The notes: generated from the sequence alone by a model not told the origin. A DNA stretch of 54,454 nt from Desulfovibrio sp. (GCF_009712225.1 NZ_WASP01000007.1:67192-121645); one strand, 5' to 3'; shown: positions 8,928 through 18,108, counted from the stretch's first letter. Program-made: numbers and translations.

Positions 8928-9032
8928 ATGCAGCGCATTTCTTCCAACCACACCTCCTCCTACGCCGCCGGCATCTTTAGCTGGTATTTTTTTGCGTATT
9001 TTACCGGAGCCTGTGGTCGGGAGCTTTGCTGA
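8928..9032 (+). CDS. Aromatic-rich leader peptide (attenuation sensor)
   Basis: A 34-codon reading frame with its own ribosome-binding site (AAGGA, 7 nt before ATG) encodes a peptide whose residues 17-25 read FSWYFFAYF: seven of nine are aromatic (four Phe, two Tyr, one Trp), and Tyr also occurs at 12. It starts about 23 nt after the predicted transcription start and ends with TGA just before a terminator. This is the classic form of a leader peptide at which ribosomes stall when charged tRNA is scarce. Unlike pheL or trpL, it contains codons for all three aromatic amino acids. The peptide itself probably has no other function. Confidence 0.85.
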   Translation: MQRISSNHTSSYAAGIFSWYFFAYFTGACGRELC

Positions 9033-9090
9033 CGCAAAAAAGTTAGAAAGTTCAACGGGCCGCAGGCAACAAGCCAGCGGCCCTTTTTTT
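9009..9090 (+). promoter_or_regulatory. Transcription attenuator of the aromatic operon
   Basis: Two exclusive structures are visible. The terminator uses GGGCCGC (9057-9063) paired to GCGGCCC (9077-9083) with a further GGC/GCC inside, followed by seven T (9084-9090). The antiterminator pairs GCCTGTGGTC (9009-9018) with GGCCGCAGGC (9058-9067): ten consecutive pairs, two of them G-U. A possible early hairpin pairs CTGGTA (8981-8986) with TACCGG (9002-9007). A ribosome stalled on codons 17-25 leaves 9009-9018 free, so the antiterminator forms; one that reaches the stop codon (9030-9032) covers 9009-9018, so the terminator forms. Confidence 0.82.
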
Positions 9091-9169
9091 GTATGGGTCG
9101 CCGGAAAAGAAGCGGCAAACCCCGCCACATGCGGGTCACCTCAAAGCAGCAGACTGAAGGAGAGAACCC

Positions 9170-9967
9170 ATGTACCTTGGCAAAAAAATCCGCCTGGAAC
9201 GTATCATCAACCGCACCAACGGTCGTACCATCATTGTTCCCATGGACCACGGCGTAACCATTGGCGCAGTTGAAGGCCTGGTGGACATGCGCGACACCGT
9301 CAACGACATGGCGGTAGGCGGCGCAGACGCCGTTCTCATGCACAAGGGTCTTGTGCGCTGCGGTCACCGCAACGCTGGCAGCGACATTGGCCTGATCCTC
9401 CATCTTTCTGCCTCCACCGCCCTTTCTCCCCACGGCAATACCAAAACCCTGGTGGGCACGGTTGAAGAAGCCATCAAGCACGGCGCAGACTGTGTTTCGG
9501 TACACGTCAACCTGGGCGACCCCAACGAACGCCTCATGCTGGCAGACCTGGGCCGCGTCGCTGAATCGTGCGACAACTGGGGCATTCCGCTGCTTGCCAT
9601 GATGTACGCCCGCGGTCCGCAGATCCAGAACGGTTACGCCAAGGACGTGGTGGCCCACTGTGCCCGTGTGGGTGTGGAACTGGGCGCGGATATCGTCAAG
9701 GTTCCCTACACCGGCGATGTGGAAAGCTTCTCTGATGTGGTGGCCGCCTGTTGCGTGCCCGTGGTCATTGCCGGTGGCGAACGCATGGATTCCACCCGCC
9801 AGATTCTCCAGATGGTCAAGGATTCGCTTGATGCGGGCGGCGCTGGCATTTCCGTGGGCCGCAACGTGTTCCAGCATCCCAACCGCGTTGCCCTGGTCAA
9901 GGCCCTGCGCGCCATCGTACACGAAAACGTTTCCGTGGATCAGGCCATGGAAATCGTAGGAGAATAA
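9170..9967 (+). CDS. 2-amino-3,7-dideoxy-D-threo-hept-6-ulosonate synthase
   Basis: The 265-residue class I aldolase-like enzyme makes the amino-dideoxy-heptulosonate precursor of 3-dehydroquinate in the archaeal-type shikimate route, replacing DAHP synthase. Residues D26 (MDHG), Y146 (MYARG) and Schiff-base K177 (KVPYTGD) correspond with a constant offset of 7 to D33, Y153 and K184 of the characterised Methanocaldococcus enzyme MJ0400. Length matches the family. The start has GGAGAG upstream. It is the first enzyme gene of the operon; dehydroquinate synthase II begins 5 nt after its stop. Confidence 0.95.
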   Translation: MYLGKKIRLERIINRTNGRTIIVPMDHGVTIGAVEGLVDMRDTVNDMAVGGADAVLMHKGLVRCGHRNAGSDIGLILHLSASTALSPHGNTKTLVGTVEEAIKHGADCVSVHVNLGDPNERLMLADLGRVAESCDNWGIPLLAMMYARGPQIQNGYAKDVVAHCARVGVELGADIVKVPYTGDVESFSDVVAACCVPVVIAGGERMDSTRQILQMVKDSLDAGGAGISVGRNVFQHPNRVALVKALRAIVHENVSVDQAMEIVGE

Positions 9968-9972
9968 TTCCA

Positions 9973-10956
9973 ATGTCCCGCATCTATTTCAACTGCGTTC
10001 CCTTTGACAAGGGAGATGTGACCCTGGCGCTGGAATCTGGCGTGGACGGTGTTATTGTGCCCCGCGAATATGTGGATCAGGTGGCTGGTCTTTCGCGCTG
10101 CCCTGTGTGGGCCGCCGAAGATGTCGCCACCATGGCCCTCAACGTCAAGGCCGATGAAGAGGCCGTGCTCGAACGCCTGCATAAAGGCGAGCGTGTGGTA
10201 CTGGCTCGCGGCTGGGAGGTTATACCGGTAGAAAACCTTCTGGCCCAGAGCGACAGCGTTCTGGCAGAAGCCGCAACGCTGGACGAGGCCCGCCTTGCCG
10301 CAGGAATTCTGGAACGCGGTGTGGCGGGCATTATTGTATCCAGAGAAGCGGTCGCCGATCTCAAGACCATTATTGCCCAGTGCAAGATGGCCCAGGGACG
10401 CGAAGAGCTGCTGCCCGGCGTCATTACCCGCGTGGAATCCGTGGGCCTTGGGCACCGTGTGTGCGCCGACACGCTCTCCATCCTGCGCAAGGGGCAGGGC
10501 ATGCTGGTGGGCAATTCCAGCGCCTTTACCTTTCTTGTTCATGCCGAAACCGAGCGTAACGAATACGTGGCCGCCCGCCCTTTCAGGGTTAATGCGGGGG
10601 CAGTGCACGCCTATGTGCGCCTGCCCGGCGACAAAACCACCTATCTGGGCGAGTTCAAGGCCGGACAGGAAGTGCTGATCGTGGACGCCAACGGTGAAAC
10701 CAGCCTTGCCACCCTTGGCCGGGTCAAGATTGAAGTGCGCCCCATGCTGCTGATCGAAGCCCAGGTGAAAACCGAAGACGGCGTGAAGACCGGCGCGGTG
10801 TTTTTGCAGAATGCCGAAACCATCCGTCTGACCACCCCCGGTGGCGAGCCGGTGAGCGTGGTGGGCCTGAAACCCGGCGACACGGTGCTATGCCGTCTGG
10901 ATGAAGCGGGCCGCCATTTTGGCATGCGCATCAGCGAAGACATCCGGGAGATCTAG
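9973..10956 (+). CDS. 3-dehydroquinate synthase II
   Basis: The 327-residue protein is the archaeal-type dehydroquinate synthase (MJ1249 family), which converts the amino-dideoxy-heptulosonate made by the preceding enzyme to 3-dehydroquinate by NAD-dependent oxidative deamination and cyclisation. Recognisable parts include the N-terminal GVDGVIVPREYVD, the central LGHRVCADTLSILRKGQGMLVGNSS block and the C-terminal ARPFRVNAGAVHAYV. It has no relation to AroB. It sits 5 nt after the synthase gene and 1 nt before pheA, so translation is probably coupled. Confidence 0.95.
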   Translation: MSRIYFNCVPFDKGDVTLALESGVDGVIVPREYVDQVAGLSRCPVWAAEDVATMALNVKADEEAVLERLHKGERVVLARGWEVIPVENLLAQSDSVLAEAATLDEARLAAGILERGVAGIIVSREAVADLKTIIAQCKMAQGREELLPGVITRVESVGLGHRVCADTLSILRKGQGMLVGNSSAFTFLVHAETERNEYVAARPFRVNAGAVHAYVRLPGDKTTYLGEFKAGQEVLIVDANGETSLATLGRVKIEVRPMLLIEAQVKTEDGVKTGAVFLQNAETIRLTTPGGEPVSVVGLKPGDTVLCRLDEAGRHFGMRISEDIREI

Positions 10957-10957
10957 C

Positions 10958-12184
10958 ATGGACGACAGCAACAGCCACTGGCCCAAGAACCAGACAGATG
11001 CCCAGACTCCCGCGGCCACTCCCGATGAGGCAGGTGCTCGCCTTGCCGCCATACGCCACGAGATTGACGCAGTGGATCAGGACCTGCTGGCGATCTTTAA
11101 CCAGCGCGCCGCCCTGAGCCTTGAGGTGGGACGCATCAAGGCCAATGTGCCGGGCATCATCTTCAAGCCCCTGCGCGAAAAGGAAGTGCTCGACAGCCTG
11201 GTGGTCCGCAACCCCGGCCCTCTGCCCGACGAACACCTGCGAGCCATCTGGCGCGAAATATTTTCGTCCTCGCGTTCGTTGCAGCGGCCGCAGAATGTGG
11301 CCTATCTCGGCCCCGAGGGCACATTCTCATATTTTGCGGGTGTGGAATATCTTGGGCATGCGGCCCAGTTCAGGCCGTGCAGTGACATCACCCAGGTGTT
11401 TCAGGAAGTGGCATCGGGCCAGTGTGAACTGGGCGTTGTGCCGCTCGAAAACTCCCTGCAGGGCACCGTGGGCGTGAGCTTTGACCTGTTTTTGAAGTAC
11501 GACGTGCACATTCAGGCCGAACTGTTTTCGCGTATTTCGCACTGCCTGCTGAGCAACGCGCCCTCGCTGGCCGCCGTGCGTACCGTATATTCGCACCCAC
11601 AGCCGCTGGCCCAGTGCGGCGCGTGGCTGCGCGCCCATCTGCCCGGCGCAGGGCTTGTGCCGGTGGAATCTACCGCGGCAGCAGCCCAGTACGCAGCTGG
11701 CAAGGAAGACGCCGCCGCCATCGGCCACGGCAAGCTGGCCGACCTTATGGGCATTGGCGTACTGGCCCGCCGCATTGAGGACGAGCCCGGCAACTGGACG
11801 CGCTTTGTGATCATCGGTCCCGGCGATGCCCGCTCGGGCAGCCGCACGGGCGGTCCGCAGCCCGGCCACAACGGGGCGGACAAGACCTCGCTGCTGTTCA
11901 CCACTGCCGACAAGGCCGGTGCGCTTTCAAGTGTGCTTGACCTGCTGGCCGCCAACGGCATCAACATGCGCAAGCTGGAATCGCGCCCCCTGCGCGGCCA
12001 GCGCTGGAAATACGTTTTCTTTGCCGACGTGGAAAGCGATCTTGAAGATCCGCGCTACGCACCCCTGCTGGAAAAGCTGCACGAAGTCTGCACAAGCTTC
12101 CGCATTCTGGGCAGCTACCCCACAGGACCGCAACTGGACCGTCTTGACCTCCACTCGGAAACATCGGAGCACCTTGCCTCATGA
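10958..12184 (+). CDS. pheA: Bifunctional chorismate mutase/prephenate dehydratase
   Basis: The 408-residue P-protein catalyses chorismate to prephenate to phenylpyruvate, the committed Phe branch. An AroQ-type chorismate mutase domain (about 20-105, IDAVDQDLLAIFNQR) is followed by the prephenate dehydratase domain starting at VAYLGPEGTFSY, with TRFVIIG near its end, and an ACT domain (about 310-390) carrying KLESRPLRG, the Phe-binding motif for feedback inhibition. The start at 10958 is one base after the preceding stop and has GGGAG upstream. Its TGA overlaps the aroA ATG. Confidence 0.95.
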   Translation: MDDSNSHWPKNQTDAQTPAATPDEAGARLAAIRHEIDAVDQDLLAIFNQRAALSLEVGRIKANVPGIIFKPLREKEVLDSLVVRNPGPLPDEHLRAIWREIFSSSRSLQRPQNVAYLGPEGTFSYFAGVEYLGHAAQFRPCSDITQVFQEVASGQCELGVVPLENSLQGTVGVSFDLFLKYDVHIQAELFSRISHCLLSNAPSLAAVRTVYSHPQPLAQCGAWLRAHLPGAGLVPVESTAAAAQYAAGKEDAAAIGHGKLADLMGIGVLARRIEDEPGNWTRFVIIGPGDARSGSRTGGPQPGHNGADKTSLLFTTADKAGALSSVLDLLAANGINMRKLESRPLRGQRWKYVFFADVESDLEDPRYAPLLEKLHEVCTSFRILGSYPTGPQLDRLDLHSETSEHLAS

Positions 12185-13617
12185 GCCAGAGCACCCTTGC
12201 CGTTACTGCGGCTGAAGAACAGGCCACGGTGAGCGTCACCGCGCCCGCATCCAAATCGGTTTCGCACCGCTACCTCATTGGCGCGGCCCTTGCGCAGGGC
12301 GTGTCCACGGTACGTCATACCCTTGAAAGCCGCGACCTCGAACGCACGCGGGCCATCCTTTGCGGCGCTGGGGCCATTATGGAAACCCTGCCCGAAAGCA
12401 CCCCGGCCTCTGGCGCATGGCGTGTGACCGGCATGGGCGGCAAGCCGCGCGGTGGCACTGCCCAGGCTCCCCTTTCGTGCGATGTGGAAGAATCCGGCAC
12501 CACGTGCAGGCTGCTTACGGCCGTACTGGCCGCCGGTGAGGGCGAGTTTCGCATCCACGGTGCGCCGCGCATGCACGAGCGACCCATCGGCGAACTCACC
12601 GACGCGCTGAAAAATCTGGGGCTTACCGCCACCTTTGAGGGCAAGCCAGACTGTCCGCCCCTGGTGCTGCACGCCAGGGGGCTCAACCCCGCCCTGTGCG
12701 GCGGCGAAGTGGCGCTGGGCATGGACATCTCCAGCCAGTACTTTTCTGGCCTTCTGCTGGCGGCCCCCATGGGGCCAGCGCCCCTTGCTGTGGTGCTCAG
12801 CGGGCAGAAAGCTGTTTCTTGGCCCTATGTGGGCCTGACCCTGCAGTGCCTGACCGATTACGGTATCCGCTTTGAAGTGGAAACCCGCGCTCAGGCCGAC
12901 GCAGCGTGGGAACTTTTGCCCCCCGGCGCGTGGCGTGAACTCAAGGCGGCCAACCCTGGATGCCTGCGCGTAACCGTGCACCCCGGTGCGTATCGGGCAG
13001 GTGACTATACTGTTGAAGGGGACTGGTCTGGCGCTTCCTACCTTCTGGCTGCTGGAGCTCTGGGCCTGCGCCCCGTGCGCGTTGAGGGCCTGCGTACCGA
13101 TTCGCTACAGGGCGACCGCGCCATGCTGGATATTTTGCAGCGCATGGGCGCGCGCATCAGACTTACGCCCGATTCGGTCACCGTGTACCCCTCGGCCCTG
13201 CACGGTGTGGAGCTCGACATGGGCGACTGCCCCGACCTCGTGCCCACCGTGGCCGTACTGGCGGCCTTTGCCCAGGGGTCCACGCGCGTCAGCAACGTGG
13301 CTCACCTGCGCTACAAGGAGTCAGACCGCATAAGTGCCCCGGCGCAGGAGCTGGCCAAGGCGGGCGTGGTCATCGACCAGCTTTCAGACGGCATGCTTAT
13401 CCACGGCCTTGCAGGCCGCGGCAACGGCAAGCCCGATTGCCCGCGCCTGCCCGAAGGTACGGCCCTTTCGGCCCACAACGACCACCGCATCGCCATGTCG
13501 CTGGCCTTGCTGGGCTTGCGCCAGCCCAAGGTAAATGTTCGCGGCCTGCTGGACGACCCCATGGTTGTGCGCAAGTCGTTTCCGCAATTCTGGAATATCT
13601 GGGAGCACCTGGCATGA
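12181..13617 (+). CDS. aroA: 3-phosphoshikimate 1-carboxyvinyltransferase (EPSP synthase)
   Basis: The 478-residue enzyme joins shikimate-3-phosphate and PEP. It shows the N-terminal phosphate-binding motif APASKSVSHR, the ESGTTCRLL segment, the central LRYKESDRI loop and the C-terminal NDHRIAMS motif, all diagnostic. It is somewhat longer than typical (about 430-450). Start and stop overlap neighbours by four bases each (ATGA), indicating tight translational coupling with pheA and tyrA. Other shikimate steps (aroD, E, K, C) are not in the window. Confidence 0.96.
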   Translation: MSQSTLAVTAAEEQATVSVTAPASKSVSHRYLIGAALAQGVSTVRHTLESRDLERTRAILCGAGAIMETLPESTPASGAWRVTGMGGKPRGGTAQAPLSCDVEESGTTCRLLTAVLAAGEGEFRIHGAPRMHERPIGELTDALKNLGLTATFEGKPDCPPLVLHARGLNPALCGGEVALGMDISSQYFSGLLLAAPMGPAPLAVVLSGQKAVSWPYVGLTLQCLTDYGIRFEVETRAQADAAWELLPPGAWRELKAANPGCLRVTVHPGAYRAGDYTVEGDWSGASYLLAAGALGLRPVRVEGLRTDSLQGDRAMLDILQRMGARIRLTPDSVTVYPSALHGVELDMGDCPDLVPTVAVLAAFAQGSTRVSNVAHLRYKESDRISAPAQELAKAGVVIDQLSDGMLIHGLAGRGNGKPDCPRLPEGTALSAHNDHRIAMSLALLGLRQPKVNVRGLLDDPMVVRKSFPQFWNIWEHLA

Positions 13618-14486
13618 ACGGCAACGAAAACAGGGGTGGCAGCCCCGCTGCCCAGAGCGGCGGAGAATCTGCAGCGGAGGATGGATTTGACGGTTTTACC
13701 GGTTTTAGCCCGCGTAATCCCATAAAAACCGTTATTGTCGGCTCCACAGGCCGCATGGGCGCAATGCTGCTTGCCCGCGCCTGTGCGGAGGGCCTTACGG
13801 TAGAAGGCGTGGACGTTCCCCTGACGCCCGAAACCCTGGCCCCCGCCTGCGCCGGAGCAGACCTGGCCATCATCTGCGTACCAGCCGCCGTCTTCAGCGA
13901 GGTCATTGCCACCGTTTGCCCCCATCTGCCCCCTACGGCCGTGCTGGCAGACATAACCTCGGTGAAGGAAATACCCTTGCAACAGATGCAAAAGGCCTGG
14001 ACGGGTCCCGTGGTGGGCACACACCCCCTGTTTGGCCCCCAGCCCGACCCGGAGGCCGATCAGCCCGTGGCCATCGTGCCCGGTGCAAACGCCGCGCAGC
14101 TGCATGTGGAACTGACAGCGGGCTTTTTTACCGCGCTGGGCTGCCGGGTGTTCGGCACCACCGCTGAAAAGCACGACAAGGCCATGGCCCGCATCCAGAA
14201 CATGAATTTCATCACCAGTCTGGCCTATTTTGCCCTGCTGGCCGGACAGGACGAGCTGCTGCCTTTTGTGACACCCTCGTTCTTGCGCCGCCAGAACGCG
14301 GCCCGCAAAATGCTTACCGAAGACGCGAGCATGTTTGCTGGTCTGTTTGAGGCCAACCCCTACAGTTATGAAGCGGTTCGTCAGTACCGGCAAATGCTTA
14401 ACCTTGCCGCAGCTGGCGACATAGACCTGCTGTGCCAGCGCGCCCGCTGGTGGTGGCAGGATGATGCCAAGCTCGAAAAAGCATAA
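13614..14486 (+). CDS. tyrA: Prephenate dehydrogenase
   Basis: The 290-residue enzyme oxidatively decarboxylates prephenate to 4-hydroxyphenylpyruvate for Tyr synthesis. After a Gly/Ser-rich, low-complexity N terminus of about 35 residues comes the dinucleotide-binding motif VIVGSTGRMGAML and the catalytic region GTHPLFGP; EKHDKAMARIQNMNF is typical of the helical dimerisation domain. No chorismate mutase or ACT domain is fused. It overlaps aroA by four bases and is the last gene before a terminator. Confidence 0.9.
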   Translation: MNGNENRGGSPAAQSGGESAAEDGFDGFTGFSPRNPIKTVIVGSTGRMGAMLLARACAEGLTVEGVDVPLTPETLAPACAGADLAIICVPAAVFSEVIATVCPHLPPTAVLADITSVKEIPLQQMQKAWTGPVVGTHPLFGPQPDPEADQPVAIVPGANAAQLHVELTAGFFTALGCRVFGTTAEKHDKAMARIQNMNFITSLAYFALLAGQDELLPFVTPSFLRRQNAARKMLTEDASMFAGLFEANPYSYEAVRQYRQMLNLAAAGDIDLLCQRARWWWQDDAKLEKA

Positions 14487-14586
14487 TATTCTGCGGTTAC
14501 AGCCCGGCTCAGGTCTTCGGATTTTTGCCCCGGCCTGTCCCTGCCATATGTTCCTGTTCCACCGGTCTAGACCATATTTCTCCACC

Positions 14587-14619
14587 ATGCCCGCCAGTTC
14601 CCTGACGGGCATATTTTTT
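14587..14619 (+). terminator. Terminator of the aromatic operon
   Basis: ATGCCCG/CGGGCAT with an inner CAG/CTG and 4-nt loop, followed by six T (14614-14619), lies 100 nt after the tyrA stop and 53 nt before flhB. It separates the aromatic operon from the flagellar genes. Confidence 0.85.
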
Positions 14620-14672
14620 GCTTATCCCCGGTTCAGGCGCGGGCAGCGCCAACAAAGCAGCGGGGTAACAGC

Positions 14673-15752
14673 ATGTTCGGTGCGCAGAAAGATCCAAGCA
14701 GAACAGAAAAAGCGTCTCCCAAACGCGTCAGCAAGCAGCGCGAGGAAGGCAACGTTCCCAAAGCGCCAGAGCTTGGCAAGGCTGTGAGCCTGCTGGGCGG
14801 CGTTGCCATTCTGTATGCCTGGATCGGTCCCATGGCCGACAACATCAAGCGCCTGTTCCGGCATTTTCTGAGCCATTCGTGGGAATTCGATCCCAACCCA
14901 GAAAACGTCTACAACCTCAGCATCGAACTTACCCTTGAAGTGGCCCGCATGATCCTGCCCATTCTGCTGACCCTTGGCTTTCTGGCCTTTCTGGCCCAGC
15001 GGCTGCAGGTTGGCAAACTCTGGACAACAAAGGTGCTGCGCCCCAAGTTTCAGCGTTTCAATATTATCAACGGACTCAAGCAGATGCTGCTTTCGCCGCA
15101 GACCATTTTGCGCACCATCAAGAGCCTGCTTTTCTCACTGATTCTCGGCCTTATCCCCGGCTGGATCATCTATAAGGAATATCACAACTTTCTGCCCATG
15201 TACTACGCCACCACAGAGGGGGTGGCCGCCTACATGCTGCATATGGCCTTTCGCCTGGCCTGCTATGCCCTCATGCCCATCATGGCCATTGCCATTTTTG
15301 ACGTATGGCAGACGCGCTTTGCCTACAACGAAGGCATGAAAATGACCAAGTCGGAAGTGAAGGACGAACAGAAGCAGGCCGACGGTGACCCGGTGGTCAA
15401 GGGGCAACAGCGCAAAAAAATGATGGAAGTCATGAGCAAGCGTATGCTGGCCGACGTGCCCAAGGCCGACGTGGTGATTACCAACCCTACCCATATTGCC
15501 GTGGCGCTCAGCTACAATTCGTCCGAGGCCCCGGCCCCCATCGTGCTGGCCAAGGGCGCAGACCACCTGGCCGAAAAAATTAAGGAAGTAGCCCGCGAAA
15601 ACCGTATTCCCATTCGCGAAAATGTGCCTCTGGCACGGGCTTTGTATAAGTCCACGGAAGTGGGCGACATGATTCCAGAGGAGCTTTACAAGGCTGTGGC
15701 CGCAGTGTTGGCCAGCATCTGGAAGCTCAAGCCCAAGACGGGAAGGCCCTAA
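14673..15752 (+). CDS. flhB: Flagellar type III export protein FlhB
   Basis: The 359-residue inner-membrane protein is the specificity switch of the flagellar export apparatus. The basic N terminus (TEKASPKRVSKQREEGNVPK) is typical, four membrane segments lie between about 30 and 215, and the self-cleaving NPTH is at residues 271-274 in VVITNPTHIAVAL. Length matches the family. It is followed by flhA after 83 nt. I could not identify a convincing promoter in the short space after the aromatic operon terminator. Confidence 0.97.
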   Translation: MFGAQKDPSRTEKASPKRVSKQREEGNVPKAPELGKAVSLLGGVAILYAWIGPMADNIKRLFRHFLSHSWEFDPNPENVYNLSIELTLEVARMILPILLTLGFLAFLAQRLQVGKLWTTKVLRPKFQRFNIINGLKQMLLSPQTILRTIKSLLFSLILGLIPGWIIYKEYHNFLPMYYATTEGVAAYMLHMAFRLACYALMPIMAIAIFDVWQTRFAYNEGMKMTKSEVKDEQKQADGDPVVKGQQRKKMMEVMSKRMLADVPKADVVITNPTHIAVALSYNSSEAPAPIVLAKGADHLAEKIKEVARENRIPIRENVPLARALYKSTEVGDMIPEELYKAVAAVLASIWKLKPKTGRP

Positions 15753-15835
15753 AAAGACAAGGTATTTTGTCACACAGGCCAACTTTTTAAGGTACGAACC
15801 CGCATACGGAACCAACGCAGAGAGGTGTCATAAAA

Positions 15836-17941
15836 ATGGCTGCCGCAGTACTTCCTCAGATTGATTACAGCCGGTACTCCAAAAACGGCGAACTGTTCCT
15901 GGCTGCCGGCGTGGTGACCATCCTGTTCGTCATGCTGGTTCCGCTGCCCACATTTTTTCTTGATATACTGCTCTGCGTGAGTATTTCCATCTCGCTGCTG
16001 GTGCTCATCACCACCATGTTCATGACGAGCCCGCTGGAATTTACCATCTTTCCGTCGCTGCTGCTGGTCACAACCCTGCTGCGGCTGGCACTCAACGTGG
16101 CCTCCACCCGTCTTATATTGCTCAACGGCAACATGGGTGCAAACGCCGCAGGCGAGGTTATCCGCGCATTTGGGCAGTTTGTGGTGGGCGGCAGTTATGT
16201 GGTGGGCGGCGTTATCTTCATGATCCTGTTCATTCTCAACAAGGTTGTTATTACCTCTGGTACTTCACGTATCGCAGAAGTGGCAGCCCGCTTTACCCTT
16301 GACGCCATGCCCGGCAAACAGATGGCCATTGAAGCCGACCTCAACGCGGGCCTGATTGACGAAGAACAGGCCAATGCCCGCCGTGCAGGCCTGCGCAAGG
16401 AAGCCGACTTTTACGGTGCCATGGACGGTGCGTGCAAGTTTGTTTCGGGTGACGTAAACGCGGGCATGTTCATCACCCTGGTGAACCTGATCGGCGGTAT
16501 CATCATTGGCATGGCTCAAAAGGACATGGACTGGAACACGGCCCTCACCACTTACTCGCTGCTGACCATTGGTGACGGTCTGGTTTCCACCATTCCCTCC
16601 ATCATTGTTTCTACGGGCACGGGTCTGCTTGTTTCGCGCGCCGCTTCCGAAGCCAAGATGGGCGAAGAATTTCTGGCCCAGCTTACCTTCAACAGCAAGG
16701 CGCTCAAAATGGTTTCAGCCGTGCTGCTGCTGTTTGCCCTTGTGCCCGGCCTGCCCACAATCCCTTTTCTGATAATATCCGCCCTGATCTTTACCGTGAG
16801 CAGGCTCAGCGAAAACAAGGATCAGGAAGCCGCCAACAAGGCCAAGGCTGAAGAAAAGAAAAAGAAGAACAGCGGCTCGGGCACGGCAGACACGCCAGAA
16901 GAAGTGCAGGCCCTGCTGCCGCTCGATACGCTTGAACTTGAGGTGGGCTACGGCCTCATCCCCCTGGTGGACGAGGAACAGAGCGGCAACCTGCTGGCCC
17001 GCATCCGCTCCATCCGCCGACAGTTTGCACTGGACATGGGCGTGGTCATTCCCTCGCTGCACCTGCGCGACAACCTGCAGCTCAAGCCCGGCCAGTATTC
17101 CCTTCTTATCAAGGGTAATCAGGTGGCCTCGGCGGAAATTCTGGTTGACCATTTTCTGGCCATGGACCCCGGCAACGTGACCACCAAGATCAGTGGTATT
17201 GAAACGCGCGAACCGGCCTTTAACCTGCCCGCGCTGTGGATTCCCGACAGCCAGCGTGAAGAAGCCATGCTGGCGGGCTACACGGTGGTTGACCCGGCCA
17301 CGGTTATCGCCACACATTTGACAGAAGTGTTCAAGCGGCATCTGGGCGACTTCCTTGACCGCCAGGCGGTTCAGGGTCTGCTGGATACCGTGGCCAAACA
17401 TGCGCCCAAGGCGGTGGAAGACCTGGTTCCCAACGTGCTGCCTCTGGGCGTGGTGCAAAAGGTGCTGCAGCTTCTGGTACGCGAAAACGTCAGCGTGCGC
17501 GACATGCTGACCATCGTGGAAACGCTGGGCGACTTTGGTGGGGGCGTCAAAAATCCGGAGACCCTCGGCGAGTACGTGCGCGAAAAACTTTCGCGGGCCA
17601 TCGTGCGGCCCTACCTGGACAGCTCGGGCACGCTTTCGGTGCTTACCCTTTCCCCCAATGCCGAAAGACTGGTGCAGGAAGGTGTTCGCCATGCCGACAA
17701 CGGCGTTACCTTCCTTTCCATGAACCCGGCGGTGGCGCAGCGGCTTGTCAACAACATCAGCACTGCCGCCGACAATGCGGTCAATGCCGAGGCCCAGCCC
17801 GTGCTGCTGGTCACGCCTCTCATTCGCCCGCATCTGGCCCAGATCATCACGCGCTTTCTGCCCACGGTTCCGGTTATCTCGCAGGCAGAGATTCCGCCTG
17901 ATATCCGCCTGCAGTCGGTGGGCACGGTGGACGCCGAATAA
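15836..17941 (+). CDS. flhA: Flagellar type III export protein FlhA
   Basis: The 701-residue protein is the large nonameric export gate. The N-terminal half holds about eight membrane segments with the conserved cytoplasmic loop ARFTLDAMPGKQMAIEADLNAGLIDEEQA, and the C-terminal cytoplasmic domain (from about 340) binds chaperone-substrate complexes. A Lys-rich linker follows the last membrane segment. The size is that of complete FlhA. AGAGGTG precedes the start. A strong terminator follows the gene. Confidence 0.97.
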   Translation: MAAAVLPQIDYSRYSKNGELFLAAGVVTILFVMLVPLPTFFLDILLCVSISISLLVLITTMFMTSPLEFTIFPSLLLVTTLLRLALNVASTRLILLNGNMGANAAGEVIRAFGQFVVGGSYVVGGVIFMILFILNKVVITSGTSRIAEVAARFTLDAMPGKQMAIEADLNAGLIDEEQANARRAGLRKEADFYGAMDGACKFVSGDVNAGMFITLVNLIGGIIIGMAQKDMDWNTALTTYSLLTIGDGLVSTIPSIIVSTGTGLLVSRAASEAKMGEEFLAQLTFNSKALKMVSAVLLLFALVPGLPTIPFLIISALIFTVSRLSENKDQEAANKAKAEEKKKKNSGSGTADTPEEVQALLPLDTLELEVGYGLIPLVDEEQSGNLLARIRSIRRQFALDMGVVIPSLHLRDNLQLKPGQYSLLIKGNQVASAEILVDHFLAMDPGNVTTKISGIETREPAFNLPALWIPDSQREEAMLAGYTVVDPATVIATHLTEVFKRHLGDFLDRQAVQGLLDTVAKHAPKAVEDLVPNVLPLGVVQKVLQLLVRENVSVRDMLTIVETLGDFGGGVKNPETLGEYVREKLSRAIVRPYLDSSGTLSVLTLSPNAERLVQEGVRHADNGVTFLSMNPAVAQRLVNNISTAADNAVNAEAQPVLLVTPLIRPHLAQIITRFLPTVPVISQAEIPPDIRLQSVGTVDAE

Positions 17942-17961
17942 CACAATCACATATGCATGCG

Positions 17962-17999
17962 CGGCGCTGAGGGCTTAAGGCCAGCAGCGCCGTTTTTTT
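17962..17999 (+). terminator. Terminator after flhA
   Basis: An 8-bp stem (CGGCGCTG 17962-17969 with CAGCGCCG 17985-17992) is followed by seven T (17993-17999), 20 nt after the flhA stop. It makes flhF the start of a separate transcription unit. Confidence 0.85.
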
Positions 18000-18108
18000 G
18001 TGTCGCGCTCCCGCGCAAATTGCATTTTGGCCCTGTAGCGGCTATTGTCGATATGGGGAAAAACCCCTGCGGCAATTTGCCCCTTGAGGAAAAATAATAC
18101 CTTACAGT

